Part shown: positions 38,947 to 46,815 of the stretch, in pieces
Numbering within the stretch: the stretch's first letter is position 1
Layout of the letters: each line of letters starts with the position of its first letter
Source of the DNA: a virus
Virus record (IMG/VR): IMGVR_UViG_3300042324_000568
Coordinates: 1 to 64,000 of that record
Reading direction: 5' to 3' (one strand)
Length of the DNA: 64,000 nucleotides
Program-made: the position numbers and the translations under genes
Notes under the pieces: model-generated
Told to the model about the DNA's origin: nothing
Databases searched by the model: none
The model's input: the letters and a program-made list of their open reading frames with translations, nothing else

Positions 38947-40482
38947 TTACACGTAAGTATCGGTTGATTTGTTCTTATTAAGAGAAGCATAAATTGGAGC
39001 CGCGATTCTATTTGCTTGAGCCGCAATTTTATTAATAGACTTCTCATATCCACCACTTGCATATCTTTGGTTGTTTTTATTGACAAAGTTTGCCAATAAA
39101 TCATTAGCGGTTTTACCTTTTACCAAGTAACTCCTTGCAATTAAATTATAATATGTGTCAATACCACTCTGAACGGTACCATGTTGAACGTTTGCTCCTG
39201 AATCTGTATTTCCTACGTTAAATGGATTGTTTGTTCTAATTGGTCTACTTTTAGGGTCCGAGTTTCCAATACCTCCTTCGGTAGCCAATTGAGCTAAAGC
39301 CAATTCAGGTGGAACATACTTATTATACTTTTGGAAGGCGTTTTTAGCTCCTTGGGTTAACATATTACCTTTAATACCCAATAAGTTAGGTGGTCTGGTT
39401 TTAATAAATTTATCACATATTTCAGAATATGCATTTTGACCCTCATTGGTTGTTAAATCTAAATCTGTAAATAATATACCACCACCTGTTGTGGATGCCT
39501 TATCTATATATGGGTCTAAGTCACTAGGTTTTAAATTTTTAACTAACAATTTAGAGACCATTGAATCAACCATTTCGGGACTTATAACCGACTCACTTCC
39601 GTTACTTGATTGGTTAGGTGTTGAGAAATCATAACCACCTTTACCTATAAAATTCATTGGGTTAACTAATTGTCCATCTTTTCTTAATGTAAAATGTAGG
39701 TGAGCCCCTCTAGAATTACCTTTACCAGAGTCGTTAGCATCTCCACCACTTAAACCCACAATATCTCCCGCATTAACATTTTGTCCTTGAGTTACTTTAA
39801 TATCTTTAATATGACAAAATCCAGATTGAAATCCACTTCCGTGTTTAATAATTATCGTTCCTCCACATCTTGGTGTTTCTCCTGCTTTTGTCACTACACC
39901 TTCAGCTGGTGACTTAACGGGTGTTCCCGATTTAGCCCTTAAATCCACACCAGGGTGGGTTTCATAACTTCTTTTTTCACCAAATGGAGAATTAACACTA
40001 TTAGAATCGATAGGAACAGGTTCCATTAATGCTGCCTCATGAATTAAGGCGGATTCTATTAATATCCTCATCGGGATTGATGATTCTTCAATTGTATCTT
40101 TATCTGTAATATTGTTATCTTTCTTGTATTGATTTACCGCTTTTGCCGTTTCAGGACCAAATAAACCATCAACACCGTGCAATGGTAAGTTATAACCTAA
40201 TAACATTAAACCTATTTGAACTGACTCAACATCGGTTTGATATTCCATACTTCCAACTCTTTGTTGGAATAAAGGTTGGTCTATATTTTTTAATGTATCT
40301 AAAAATTTAGTAACATCATTAGTTACGTAATCGGCTGTTTTTTGATTATCTACTTTTTTTACCTCTTCAGGTTCTTTATTTGATTTAGATAATAAATCAG
40401 ACATAAATGATTCATTCACCACATTTTCACCGTAAGTGATTGTGTGAATCCTTTTTAATTCTTCAATTAAGTTATTCTTCAT
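38947..40482 (-). CDS. Three-domain peptidoglycan hydrolase (511 aa)
   Basis: Residues 84-122 form a peptidoglycan-binding domain (GLMLLGYNLPLHGVDGLFG). Residues about 160-280 are an M23 metallopeptidase, with His176, Asp180 and HLHF (261-264) as zinc ligands. Residues about 345-500 look like a glucosaminidase (ELALAQLATEGGIGN, NPFNVGN). The leader MKNNLIEELKRI and a V-N-E site near residue 24 suggest virion location, so it may act at entry as well as lysis. TATTTATA is 5 bases before the ATG. Confidence 0.87.
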   Translation of the reverse strand: MKNNLIEELKRIHTITYGENVVNESFMSDLLSKSNKEPEEVKKVDNQKTADYVTNDVTKFLDTLKNIDQPLFQQRVGSMEYQTDVESVQIGLMLLGYNLPLHGVDGLFGPETAKAVNQYKKDNNITDKDTIEESSIPMRILIESALIHEAALMEPVPIDSNSVNSPFGEKRSYETHPGVDLRAKSGTPVKSPAEGVVTKAGETPRCGGTIIIKHGSGFQSGFCHIKDIKVTQGQNVNAGDIVGLSGGDANDSGKGNSRGAHLHFTLRKDGQLVNPMNFIGKGGYDFSTPNQSSNGSESVISPEMVDSMVSKLLVKNLKPSDLDPYIDKASTTGGGILFTDLDLTTNEGQNAYSEICDKFIKTRPPNLLGIKGNMLTQGAKNAFQKYNKYVPPELALAQLATEGGIGNSDPKSRPIRTNNPFNVGNTDSGANVQHGTVQSGIDTYYNLIARSYLVKGKTANDLLANFVNKNNQRYASGGYEKSINKIAAQANRIAAPIYASLNKNKSTDTYV

Positions 40483-40511
40483 ATTAATATAAATATATGA
40501 AAATCGAACTT

Positions 40512-40679
40512 TTACTTCTGACCGGTGTTGTTTTTATCATCTTCATCAAAAATCCCGAATAAATCGTCTCCTGTGTAATCAGGGTGATTCTTATGCATGT
40601 AGTCAATACCCCTAACCCAAAAGAATGAAACAATTGCCGCCAATACGAAACTACAACCAATACCAATTAATAATCCCAT
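40512..40679 (-). CDS. Single-pass membrane micro-protein (55 aa)
   Basis: ATG 40679 to TAA 40512. A hydrophobic helix (about 2-22, LLIGIGCSFVLAAIVSFFWV) is followed by a polar acidic tail (HPDYTGDDLFGIFDEDD). It lies just before the lysin gene and could take part in lysis; inference. Confidence 0.6.
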   Translation of the reverse strand: MGLLIGIGCSFVLAAIVSFFWVRGIDYMHKNHPDYTGDDLFGIFDEDDKNNTGQK

Positions 40680-40682
40680 AAT

Positions 40683-41213
40683 TTATCTGTTTAATTTTTT
40701 AACGCATTCATCAATCTTATCTCTCAACTTACCACCTTTACCCCAATCACCATCAACTTGTACGTGATGAAATTGTGGGATACCTAATGATTTATATCCA
40801 AAGTTTAGTTGCATATCATCAATAGAAATCCAATTGGTAGGTTTGAATGATTTAACCCATGTCTCAATTTCACACGCCCTATCCCATTGATTTGATGAAC
40901 TCATTTTCTTTTTGGGATTGAAGTGGGTTGTAGTATCTAATACGTTCCATCTACCAATACCATAATGTTCGAATATCATAGCTAAGTTAAGAATACCAAA
41001 ATGCTTTTTCCAATCAGATGATACCACTAAACTGGCATCAGTTTGTTTTATAATTTCAGCCAATGCATCACAATCTTCTTTAACCCACGGGTATGGTATT
41101 GTGAATTCACTTTTAGTTCCTTCCAATATTTTTACCTTACCTTCATCCCAAGTCCCCCACGATAATGGACCATCAACATCTATAAAAATTACTTTACCTC
41201 TCATTTGTATCAT
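40683..41213 (-). CDS. HAD-like phosphatase/nucleotidase (176 aa)
   Basis: VIFIDVDGPLSW (8-19) is HAD motif I with DxD, LVVSSDWKKH is motif II with Ser, and WISIDDMQLNF is the acidic motif IV. This layout resembles the HAD domains of phage nucleic-acid repair proteins. A phosphatase acting on nucleic acid ends or small phosphates is likely. ATGA overlap with the upstream micro-gene. Confidence 0.78.
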   Translation of the reverse strand: MIQMRGKVIFIDVDGPLSWGTWDEGKVKILEGTKSEFTIPYPWVKEDCDALAEIIKQTDASLVVSSDWKKHFGILNLAMIFEHYGIGRWNVLDTTTHFNPKKKMSSSNQWDRACEIETWVKSFKPTNWISIDDMQLNFGYKSLGIPQFHHVQVDGDWGKGGKLRDKIDECVKKLNR

Positions 41214-41347
41214 TTAAATAATTCGTGGTAAACTCCTGTTGCAATTGTATACATTAAAATGGACATCATAATAAATAAAAAAGTTCCTAATGAAATCATC
41301 ACCACGAACAAGAATACTTTAAATATGTTTTCAACTATATTTTTCAT
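41210..41347 (-). CDS. Membrane micro-protein (45 aa)
   Basis: ATG 41347, with stop TGA overlapping the HAD start. A long hydrophobic stretch (VFLFVVMISLGTFLFIMM, then ILMYTIATGVY) gives one or two passes. Function unknown. Confidence 0.6.
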   Translation of the reverse strand: MKNIVENIFKVFLFVVMISLGTFLFIMMSILMYTIATGVYHELFK

Positions 41348-41357
41348 ATCATCTGTT

Positions 41358-42038
41358 TTATTTTGTAAAGTTACGAAAATTCTTTTTAAATTCGTTTTGA
41401 TATATTTTTAATTCTTTTATATCTAAACCGTTATATAACCCTGTTGACATAAACGCTTGAATTTCATCATCTATGATTTTCTTATCATTCACATAACCCA
41501 TTTTGATTAATTTATTTTTTAATTTTGTGTAATGGGTTGGTTTAACATTACCAATGATTTTATTTACCTTTTTCTTATAATCCTTGTTGGTGAAATATAA
41601 ACCATGTGCAATTTCATGATCCATTGTTTTTAAATCCTTACTACTTGCCCCAATCAAATACCAATCACATCTTGTTCCATTATTTTTATTTTGTGAGTCA
41701 ATTGCACAATAAAAATAAATGTCATTCATTATTTCATCATACTCTGTGTCTTTACAAAAAATACCATTAGCTCGTTGAACTATATTACATGGAATATTAT
41801 ATCCAGACCAATCGTCGGGATATGTAAATGTTCTTTTCTTCCATGCCGATTTATAATGTCTCATATATTCCATCCAAGTAAATGGTTTACCTCTGAACTT
41901 CTTATATGGTGATTCGTAAAACTCTTGGTAACGACAAAATAACATTGCCCTGTCGTAATCATCATCGACAGTTACACAATATATTCTTGGGGATACTTCT
42001 TTAACTACACCTTTAACTAGTGGGTGTTTAATCTTCAT
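41358..42038 (-). CDS. Putative zinc metallopeptidase (226 aa)
   Basis: MDHEIAHGLYFTNKDY carries the HEIAH zinc motif at 141-145, and DDEIQAFMSTG about 50 residues later offers a third acidic ligand. The upstream part has IVQRANGIFCKDTEYD. The layout fits a gluzincin-like peptidase of phage origin. The substrate is unknown. Confidence 0.65.
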   Translation of the reverse strand: MKIKHPLVKGVVKEVSPRIYCVTVDDDYDRAMLFCRYQEFYESPYKKFRGKPFTWMEYMRHYKSAWKKRTFTYPDDWSGYNIPCNIVQRANGIFCKDTEYDEIMNDIYFYCAIDSQNKNNGTRCDWYLIGASSKDLKTMDHEIAHGLYFTNKDYKKKVNKIIGNVKPTHYTKLKNKLIKMGYVNDKKIIDDEIQAFMSTGLYNGLDIKELKIYQNEFKKNFRNFTK

Positions 42039-42138
42039 TATTTGGTAATCTTTTAATTTGTATCAACATGTTTATTAATCCGAACACCGATAGTGTTGCA
42101 AATAATACAAATCCAATAATTGTTAACATTTCAATCAT
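42028..42138 (-). CDS. Membrane micro-protein (36 aa)
   Basis: ATG 42138 to TAA 42028-42030. One hydrophobic helix (LTIIGFVLFATLSVFGLI) and a short charged tail. It overlaps the start of the peptidase gene by 11 bases and the methyltransferase end by 4. Confidence 0.55.
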   Translation of the reverse strand: MIEMLTIIGFVLFATLSVFGLINMLIQIKRLPNNED

Positions 42139-42749
42139 AAACAACTTTTTAATATTTCTAAACATAATTCGGCAGGTATCTTACTTCTCTCATAAGCATT
42201 GGCTCTACCTTGTGTTCCAGTTCGTGATCCTCTTGGTGCCGCGACGTGACAAGGGTCACCATTCTTACACATTTTACGAGGAGTCCACAAATCACTATTG
42301 GTCCATATGTCGGTTGGTTTCATACGTTCATCACCATACTGACAATATGTAACGGTATTTCTTTTATAACCTTCCATGAACGGCATCTTACGAAGAACCC
42401 CACGAGGATTCTCAATGAACCAGTATGTTGGATTAAAGTGTTCTATCACTTCTATTGTTTTCTTAACTAACTCAATACCTAATCGTGCTGTGTCTGTTTT
42501 GGGAATGTATGCACCTTTACCTCCAGCCCAATGATGTCCAATTGCTGCAACACTAAATCCAGTACATGGTGGTGATGCCCAAATAACATCGGGTTGAAAT
42601 GGTACCTTGGTTACATCAAAATCAAGGATACTCACAGGGTAGTGAATACCTTCAAATGGTGTAAGATCAGAAGAGAATACCTCCATACCTAAACCTTCAG
42701 CTATCTTACCAACCGAACGACTACCAGCAAATAATTCTAACACTTTCAT
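42135..42749 (-). CDS. Short C5-cytosine DNA methyltransferase (204 aa)
   Basis: LELFAGSRSVG (4-14) binds S-adenosylmethionine, ASPPCTGFS carries catalytic Cys62, and FIENPRG (111-117) is a form of the ENV motif. The usual target-recognition domain is very short. Such phage enzymes methylate their own DNA to escape restriction; the target sequence cannot be read from here. Second of three DNA methyltransferases in the window. Confidence 0.87.
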   Translation of the reverse strand: MKVLELFAGSRSVGKIAEGLGMEVFSSDLTPFEGIHYPVSILDFDVTKVPFQPDVIWASPPCTGFSVAAIGHHWAGGKGAYIPKTDTARLGIELVKKTIEVIEHFNPTYWFIENPRGVLRKMPFMEGYKRNTVTYCQYGDERMKPTDIWTNSDLWTPRKMCKNGDPCHVAAPRGSRTGTQGRANAYERSKIPAELCLEILKSCL

Positions 42750-42952
42750 TAACGTAAGTATTTAAATTTATTAGCAAGGTTATTAATAAAATTTTCTTCT
42801 TCTAGTGATAACAAGTCTCTACACTTTGTTAACTTTTCGAGACTTTCCCAAAATATTTGGTCGTTGATATTTGGATTACTAACAAGATTATTCTTACGTT
42901 TGATTTCTTCAGAAAACTCACTTGGGTTGGTTTCAGTTGTAAATTCTAGCAT
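42749..42952 (-). CDS. Hypothetical helical protein (67 aa)
   Basis: The start is ATG 42952, 5 bases after the upstream stop; a longer frame overlaps the membrane gene. It is helical and charged (SEFSEEIKRKNNLV, LSLEEENFINNLANKF). It shares one base with the methyltransferase gene. Function unknown. Confidence 0.6.
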   Translation of the reverse strand: MLEFTTETNPSEFSEEIKRKNNLVSNPNINDQIFWESLEKLTKCRDLLSLEEENFINNLANKFKYLR

Positions 42953-42957
42953 ATATT

Positions 42958-43293
42958 TTAATTTAAAATGTGTCTTAATATTATTGTTAAAGAAATCACA
43001 ATCCATATTGTGTTGAATAAGATTAATGTGGGTAATGACTTCCTCATACTTGCCCAAATCAATAATGATGATGTTAGTAATGTAAAGAAATGCATGTACC
43101 ATAATTCAATACCAAAAATTAACCCCGGTACAATGATGATTGCTTTTGCCATCCAAGATGCAAATTCAATTGTGTTATAATTAATCCAATATTCTCGTGA
43201 CTTAAACATCAATAGTTTACTCCATATTTTTTTATACCCAACAATGTAGTATAAACCCGCAATGAAAATAACGTAAGTTAAGATGTATTCCAT
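42958..43293 (-). CDS. Membrane protein (111 aa)
   Basis: Hydrophobic segments at about 3-20, 48-65, 68-85 and 88-108 suggest four passes. TATTTATA lies 9 bases before the ATG. No family recognised. Confidence 0.65.
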   Translation of the reverse strand: MEYILTYVIFIAGLYYIVGYKKIWSKLLMFKSREYWINYNTIEFASWMAKAIIIVPGLIFGIELWYMHFFTLLTSSLLIWASMRKSLPTLILFNTIWIVISLTIILRHILN

Positions 43294-43330
43294 ATCTTAA
43301 ATTATAAATAAAATAAACGATAAAAAAAAA

Positions 43331-43660
43331 TTATAAAGAAAAACTTTCACCACATCCACAAGTACGTGATGCGTTTGGATTCACCCAATGGAACCCCTTT
43401 CCGTTCAGACCGTCGGAATATTCTAATTGTGTACCATATAGGTACAAGACAGATTTTTTGTCAACAACAACTCTCAACACAGTCAAATCAATAACCTCAT
43501 CCATGTCGGTTGTTGTGTCATCAAAATCCATAACATATGATAAACCACTACACCCACCTCCCTTAACACCTACACGCAAAAAATGAGTCTCGGGAGTTAA
43601 CCCTTGACTCATCATTAATTCAACGACATGCTCAAGAGCATTATCACCAATTGTAATCAT
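43331..43660 (-). CDS. iscA: IscA-type iron-sulfur carrier (109 aa)
   Basis: LRVGVKGGGCSGLSY (28-42, Cys37) and the end RTCGCGESF (Cys101, Cys103) are the three conserved cysteines of A-type carriers; the length is normal. The protein passes a [2Fe-2S] or [4Fe-4S] cluster from the scaffold to target proteins. It is the third gene of an IscU-ferredoxin-IscA set, one base after the ferredoxin gene. Confidence 0.93.
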   Translation of the reverse strand: MITIGDNALEHVVELMMSQGLTPETHFLRVGVKGGGCSGLSYVMDFDDTTTDMDEVIDLTVLRVVVDKKSVLYLYGTQLEYSDGLNGKGFHWVNPNASRTCGCGESFSL

Positions 43661-43661
43661 A

Positions 43662-43970
43662 TTAATTATACTTTAAACCAAAGAACTCATAATTTTTATG
43701 TACTGATACTTCATCACCCGCTTTAATTGCAATATCTTCATCTTCATAAATTGCACTAACAGGACATTCAGGAACACACGCTCCACAATTGATACATGTA
43801 TCAGGATTTATATATAACTGTCCACCAGGAAATGCATCTTTACCTTGTTTACCCACTTCTGAACCTGATCCATCTATATCAATAGGTCCGTGAATACAAT
43901 CAACCGGACATACATTTGCACAAGCGGTATCCATACAATCAACACAAGCCCCCCCAATAATAAAACTCAT
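43662..43970 (-). CDS. Two-cluster ferredoxin (102 aa)
   Basis: The first site has C9, C12, C17 and C21 (CVDCMDTACANVCP). The second has C59, C62, C65 and C69 (CINCGACVPECP), typical of a 4Fe-4S bacterial ferredoxin with a possible 3Fe-4S site. It carries electrons at low potential. Placed between IscU and IscA genes, it is the likely electron donor for cluster assembly. Confidence 0.92.
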   Translation of the reverse strand: MSFIIGGACVDCMDTACANVCPVDCIHGPIDIDGSGSEVGKQGKDAFPGGQLYINPDTCINCGACVPECPVSAIYEDEDIAIKAGDEVSVHKNYEFFGLKYN

Positions 43971-43983
43971 GATTTATATTTTT

Positions 43984-44445
43984 TTATTTTTGTTTGTGTT
44001 CTAAAATGAACTGTTTAACACTTTCTTTTTTTTCCTCATTAAAGATATCCTCGAATTTAATTTCTTGTAATCCTTGCTTCTTTTTATAGTCATTTATTGC
44101 GGATTTAATAGCGTCCTCCGCCAATACCGAACAGTGTATTTTAACTGGTGGGAGATTTAATTCCTCAACCAAATCCATGTTATCAATCGTTAACGCCTCA
44201 TCTATACTTTTACCTTTTAACCATTCGGTTGCCACCGACGAAGATGCTATCGCTGAACCACACCCAAAAGTTTTAAATTTAGCATCAAATATAATGTTGT
44301 CCACCACCTCAATCTGTAACCTCATTACGTCACCACATTCTGGTGCACCAACCAACCCCGTTCCAACATTTTGTTTACTCTTATCAAGAGTTCCTACATT
44401 TTTTGGATTTGAGTAGTGATCCAACACTTTTTCTGAATATGACAT
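43984..44445 (-). CDS. iscU: IscU-type iron-sulfur scaffold (153 aa)
   Basis: The three ligand cysteines are in GAPECGD (Cys37), FGCGSAIASSS (Cys62) and KIHCSVLAED (Cys105), and Asp39 is kept. LPPVK at 98-102 is the motif recognised by the HscA chaperone. The C-terminal 25 residues are an extension. It receives sulfur from a cysteine desulfurase not present here, so it must work with host IscS/SufS. First gene of the trio. Confidence 0.94.
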   Translation of the reverse strand: MSYSEKVLDHYSNPKNVGTLDKSKQNVGTGLVGAPECGDVMRLQIEVVDNIIFDAKFKTFGCGSAIASSSVATEWLKGKSIDEALTIDNMDLVEELNLPPVKIHCSVLAEDAIKSAINDYKKKQGLQEIKFEDIFNEEKKESVKQFILEHKQK

Positions 44446-44448
44446 ATG

Positions 44449-44613
44449 TTATAAATATCGTTTTTTCTTTTTAAACAGGTCACTAAACTTTTTACCTGGT
44501 TTAGTTATTCTTCCTTGTTCATCCATTTCAGGTGCGGCATACATAAAATACGCCATAAGTATACCCGAAATAATCATAAAACCCCCAATAATTTCATATG
44601 TTTTCATTGTCAT
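44449..44613 (-). CDS. Membrane micro-protein (54 aa)
   Basis: ATG 44613 overlaps the previous stop (ATGA). One hydrophobic helix (IIGGFMIISGILMAYFMY) is followed by a very basic end (KKFSDLFKKKKRYL). Its last codons abut the IscU gene. Function unknown. Confidence 0.6.
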   Translation of the reverse strand: MTMKTYEIIGGFMIISGILMAYFMYAAPEMDEQGRITKPGKKFSDLFKKKKRYL

Positions 44614-44909
44614 GTGTTTTTTGGTTTCCAAAATTGATACCACTTTCTTTTCTCATTGGTTTTACACATTGAGAATGGATTATCAGTAAAGGTTACTTTA
44701 TTTAAATACTTTGAAGATAGAACATTGAAAAATATTTCATGGTATTTTTCGGGTATTTCCGCAAAGTCTGCCGTTATTTGTACATTTAACCTTATTGGTG
44801 TTCCGTCATCGTCAATTGTAAATGCTTCATATAACGTCACATTATTACTGGTTTTGATATTCATAAAATATCCATTACCCATATGTAAATCAGTCTCTTT
44901 TTTATTCAT
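44610..44909 (-). CDS. Hypothetical protein (99 aa)
   Basis: The start is ATG 44909, one base after the upstream stop. A soluble, beta-like protein (VTLYEAFTIDDDGTPIRLNV) with an aromatic basic end (RKWYQFWKPKNT). No family recognised. Confidence 0.62.
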   Translation of the reverse strand: MNKKETDLHMGNGYFMNIKTSNNVTLYEAFTIDDDGTPIRLNVQITADFAEIPEKYHEIFFNVLSSKYLNKVTFTDNPFSMCKTNEKRKWYQFWKPKNT

Positions 44910-44910
44910 G

Positions 44911-45195
44911 TTATTCTGTTTCGTGTCCGTAAAATTTTTGATACTCACTATTCACCTTTGGGTATTTTACTAACACCCCTTCTCTCGACATTTCATGTCT
45001 CATAATTTCAACATTTAAAATGAAATTTTCCTCACGTAAACTATCTGTTATAGCTTGTAAACTATCAGTTTCAAGTTTATACGTAGTCTCAAATTTATTA
45101 TATCTTGTATTGGTTGTATATAATAAAAACGTTAAAATAAAAGACGTTAAAGATAAAAAAACTAATAACGTTTTTAACCAATTTCCATTTTTCAT
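44911..45195 (-). CDS. Membrane-anchored coiled-coil protein (94 aa)
   Basis: One N-terminal membrane helix (about 8-26, LLVFLSLTSFILTFLLY) and then a heptad-rich coil (YKLETDSLQAITDSLREEN). The architecture is that of spanins or small scaffold proteins, but no lipoprotein partner is adjacent. The protein at 50596-50961 has the same layout. Confidence 0.65.
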   Translation of the reverse strand: MKNGNWLKTLLVFLSLTSFILTFLLYTTNTRYNKFETTYKLETDSLQAITDSLREENFILNVEIMRHEMSREGVLVKYPKVNSEYQKFYGHETE

Positions 45196-45196
45196 A

Positions 45197-45493
45197 TTAT
45201 AAATCTTTGATTTTATTTAATGTGTCCTCAACATCTTGTTCTGTTAAATAACCAAGTACATCATCTGTGATTGGTGTGTCATATGTTATGTGACCGTCTT
45301 TACCAAAGACCGCCAATTCGTATAAACCATCTTTACCACCATAGGTATGGTCACCCTTTACGATACTAGCCCCGTAACCATTTGGAAATTGTACTATACA
45401 TTGATTTCCTACTCCCATTGGATGAGGTTGGAATATCAATTCGTTGAACGTTGTCGGATTTACGTTGTTTACCGGTCTTATCTTTGTTTGCAT
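45197..45493 (-). CDS. Conserved phage protein (98 aa)
   Basis: [13 protein letters not shown] and [20 protein letters not shown] form a two-block pattern I know from small phage proteins without assigned function. The C-terminal helix is acidic ([15 protein letters not shown]). It abuts the coiled-coil gene with one base between. Confidence 0.7.
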   Translation of the reverse strand: MQTKIRPVNNVNPTTFNELIFQPHPMGVGNQCIVQFPNGYGASIVKGDHTYGGKDGLYELAVFGKDGHITYDTPITDDVLGYLTEQDVEDTLNKIKDL

Positions 45494-45548
45494 TTTTTTG
45501 ATTTTTTAAACTTTTAACAAAAGCACTGATTAGAAAACTATTCATAAT

Positions 45549-45710
45549 TTATAATTCTTCTACGATTCCTAAAAATTCTGCAAGTATAAATAAAATACCC
45601 GCAGTGATAAAATATTGTTGGACTAAAGCCCCACCCGCACCAATTCTAAGTATTGACTTAGCAATACTGATTTTAAAGTGCCAATTTGTTTTTGATTCTT
45701 TCTCTTGCAT
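45549..45710 (-). CDS. Membrane micro-protein (53 aa)
   Basis: ATG 45710 to TAA 45549. A charged start (MQEKESKTNWHF), amphipathic middle and a hydrophobic helix (YFITAGILFILAEFLGI). Function unknown. Confidence 0.58.
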   Translation of the reverse strand: MQEKESKTNWHFKISIAKSILRIGAGGALVQQYFITAGILFILAEFLGIVEEL

Positions 45711-45749
45711 AATAGTACTAATTTAAGAAATTATGTTGATAATTCAAAA

Positions 45750-46739
45750 TTACTTGTAAAATTTCATGATGTGAGATGTTACTCCGATACACCAAGCATT
45801 TCCAATCATACGGATTCTTTGTGTATTTGATACACCTTTAACATTGGTATATCCCTTCTCTAAACATTGAAGAACTTCTATATGTTCAATCTTTAAAAGT
45901 TCAACATTACCTTTCTTGGTTAGATAATAACCAGTACCGTATCTCTTATCAGTACCTGATTTTTTTCCGTTGTTCCCCAATGAAGTTACAATCGTATTTG
46001 ATTTTAATTGTTTAGTATATGTTTTAAAGTATTCATACACACCATTTATCTTTCTTCCTCTAAACCCTGCTCCACAAATGGCATTTTTAATCACATCACC
46101 CAATTTAATATTTAAATCCTTTGGTTGTGTCACCCCTTCCAAACTTGTCCAAAACAAACGAACTCTATTTTGTGCCGATACTAATGCCGCATCAATCACA
46201 ATAGGGTTGACACCCATCGCCTTGGTGATTACATTTTCCCATTTAGTTGCCATCTTAACATTTTCTAATAAGAAGTCTAATACAGGTAAACCCATTTTAA
46301 TTTGTAATGCTTTAATCTCACGATATAATCTCACAAACTCCCAAAACAAATATGAATCACCATCATCTTTAGTGAATACGTGATTATTCTTTTTAAGTTC
46401 TGTGTAACTTTTAAGATCTGTAAGTTCCTTAATTTTTGTAGCCATTCCATTTCGACTACCCATCAAAGAAAAATTCTGACAAGGAGAACCCGCCGTAATC
46501 ATAGTGACATGTACAAAATCAATTGCTTTTAAATTTCTAACATCACCTACAGGAATCGAATCGGGAAATCTTTTTTTCATCACTTTAAGTGCATGAGGGT
46601 CAACTTCACTATAGTATTCGGTTTTAACTTTTAAACCTGCTCGTTCAGCAGATAACCTACCCCCACCTAAACCTGAAAATAGGTTTAACATGACAATTTC
46701 TTTACGACCTTTGTTAGTCTGATTTTTAGTAATTTCCAT
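45750..46739 (-). CDS. C5-cytosine DNA methyltransferase (329 aa)
   Basis: NLFSGLGGGRLSAERAG (19-35) is motif I, AGSPCQNFSL (83-92, Cys87) the catalytic loop, LLENVKM (157-163) the ENV motif, and RIRMIGNAW near 313-321 the final motif. The spacing resembles phage and eukaryotic Dnmt-like single-chain enzymes. It methylates cytosine in an unknown site. A TAAATTTG -7 element is at 46762-46769. Confidence 0.88.
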   Translation of the reverse strand: MEITKNQTNKGRKEIVMLNLFSGLGGGRLSAERAGLKVKTEYYSEVDPHALKVMKKRFPDSIPVGDVRNLKAIDFVHVTMITAGSPCQNFSLMGSRNGMATKIKELTDLKSYTELKKNNHVFTKDDGDSYLFWEFVRLYREIKALQIKMGLPVLDFLLENVKMATKWENVITKAMGVNPIVIDAALVSAQNRVRLFWTSLEGVTQPKDLNIKLGDVIKNAICGAGFRGRKINGVYEYFKTYTKQLKSNTIVTSLGNNGKKSGTDKRYGTGYYLTKKGNVELLKIEHIEVLQCLEKGYTNVKGVSNTQRIRMIGNAWCIGVTSHIMKFYK

Positions 46740-46761
46740 TTCTTAAGTTTATTTGTTGACA

Positions 46762-46769
46762 CAAATTTA
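46762..46769 (-). promoter_or_regulatory. Probable -7 promoter element
   Basis: TAAATTTG on the minus strand, 22 bases before ATG 46739; the -33 box is imperfect (ATTG). Confidence 0.5.
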
Positions 46770-46815
46770 AGAATAATTCGTGAAATAGCAATAAACTTTT
46801 TGATATTTTTTTATA

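Noticed and set aside
40484-40666. 60-aa minus-strand frame
   Set aside because: It is out of frame with the better 55-aa membrane protein at 40512-40679, which fits neighbouring junctions and has a clean membrane helix.
44450-44457. TATTTATA before the iscU gene
   Set aside because: It coincides with the last codons and stop of the upstream gene, so it may be there by coding chance; not counted as a regulatory site.
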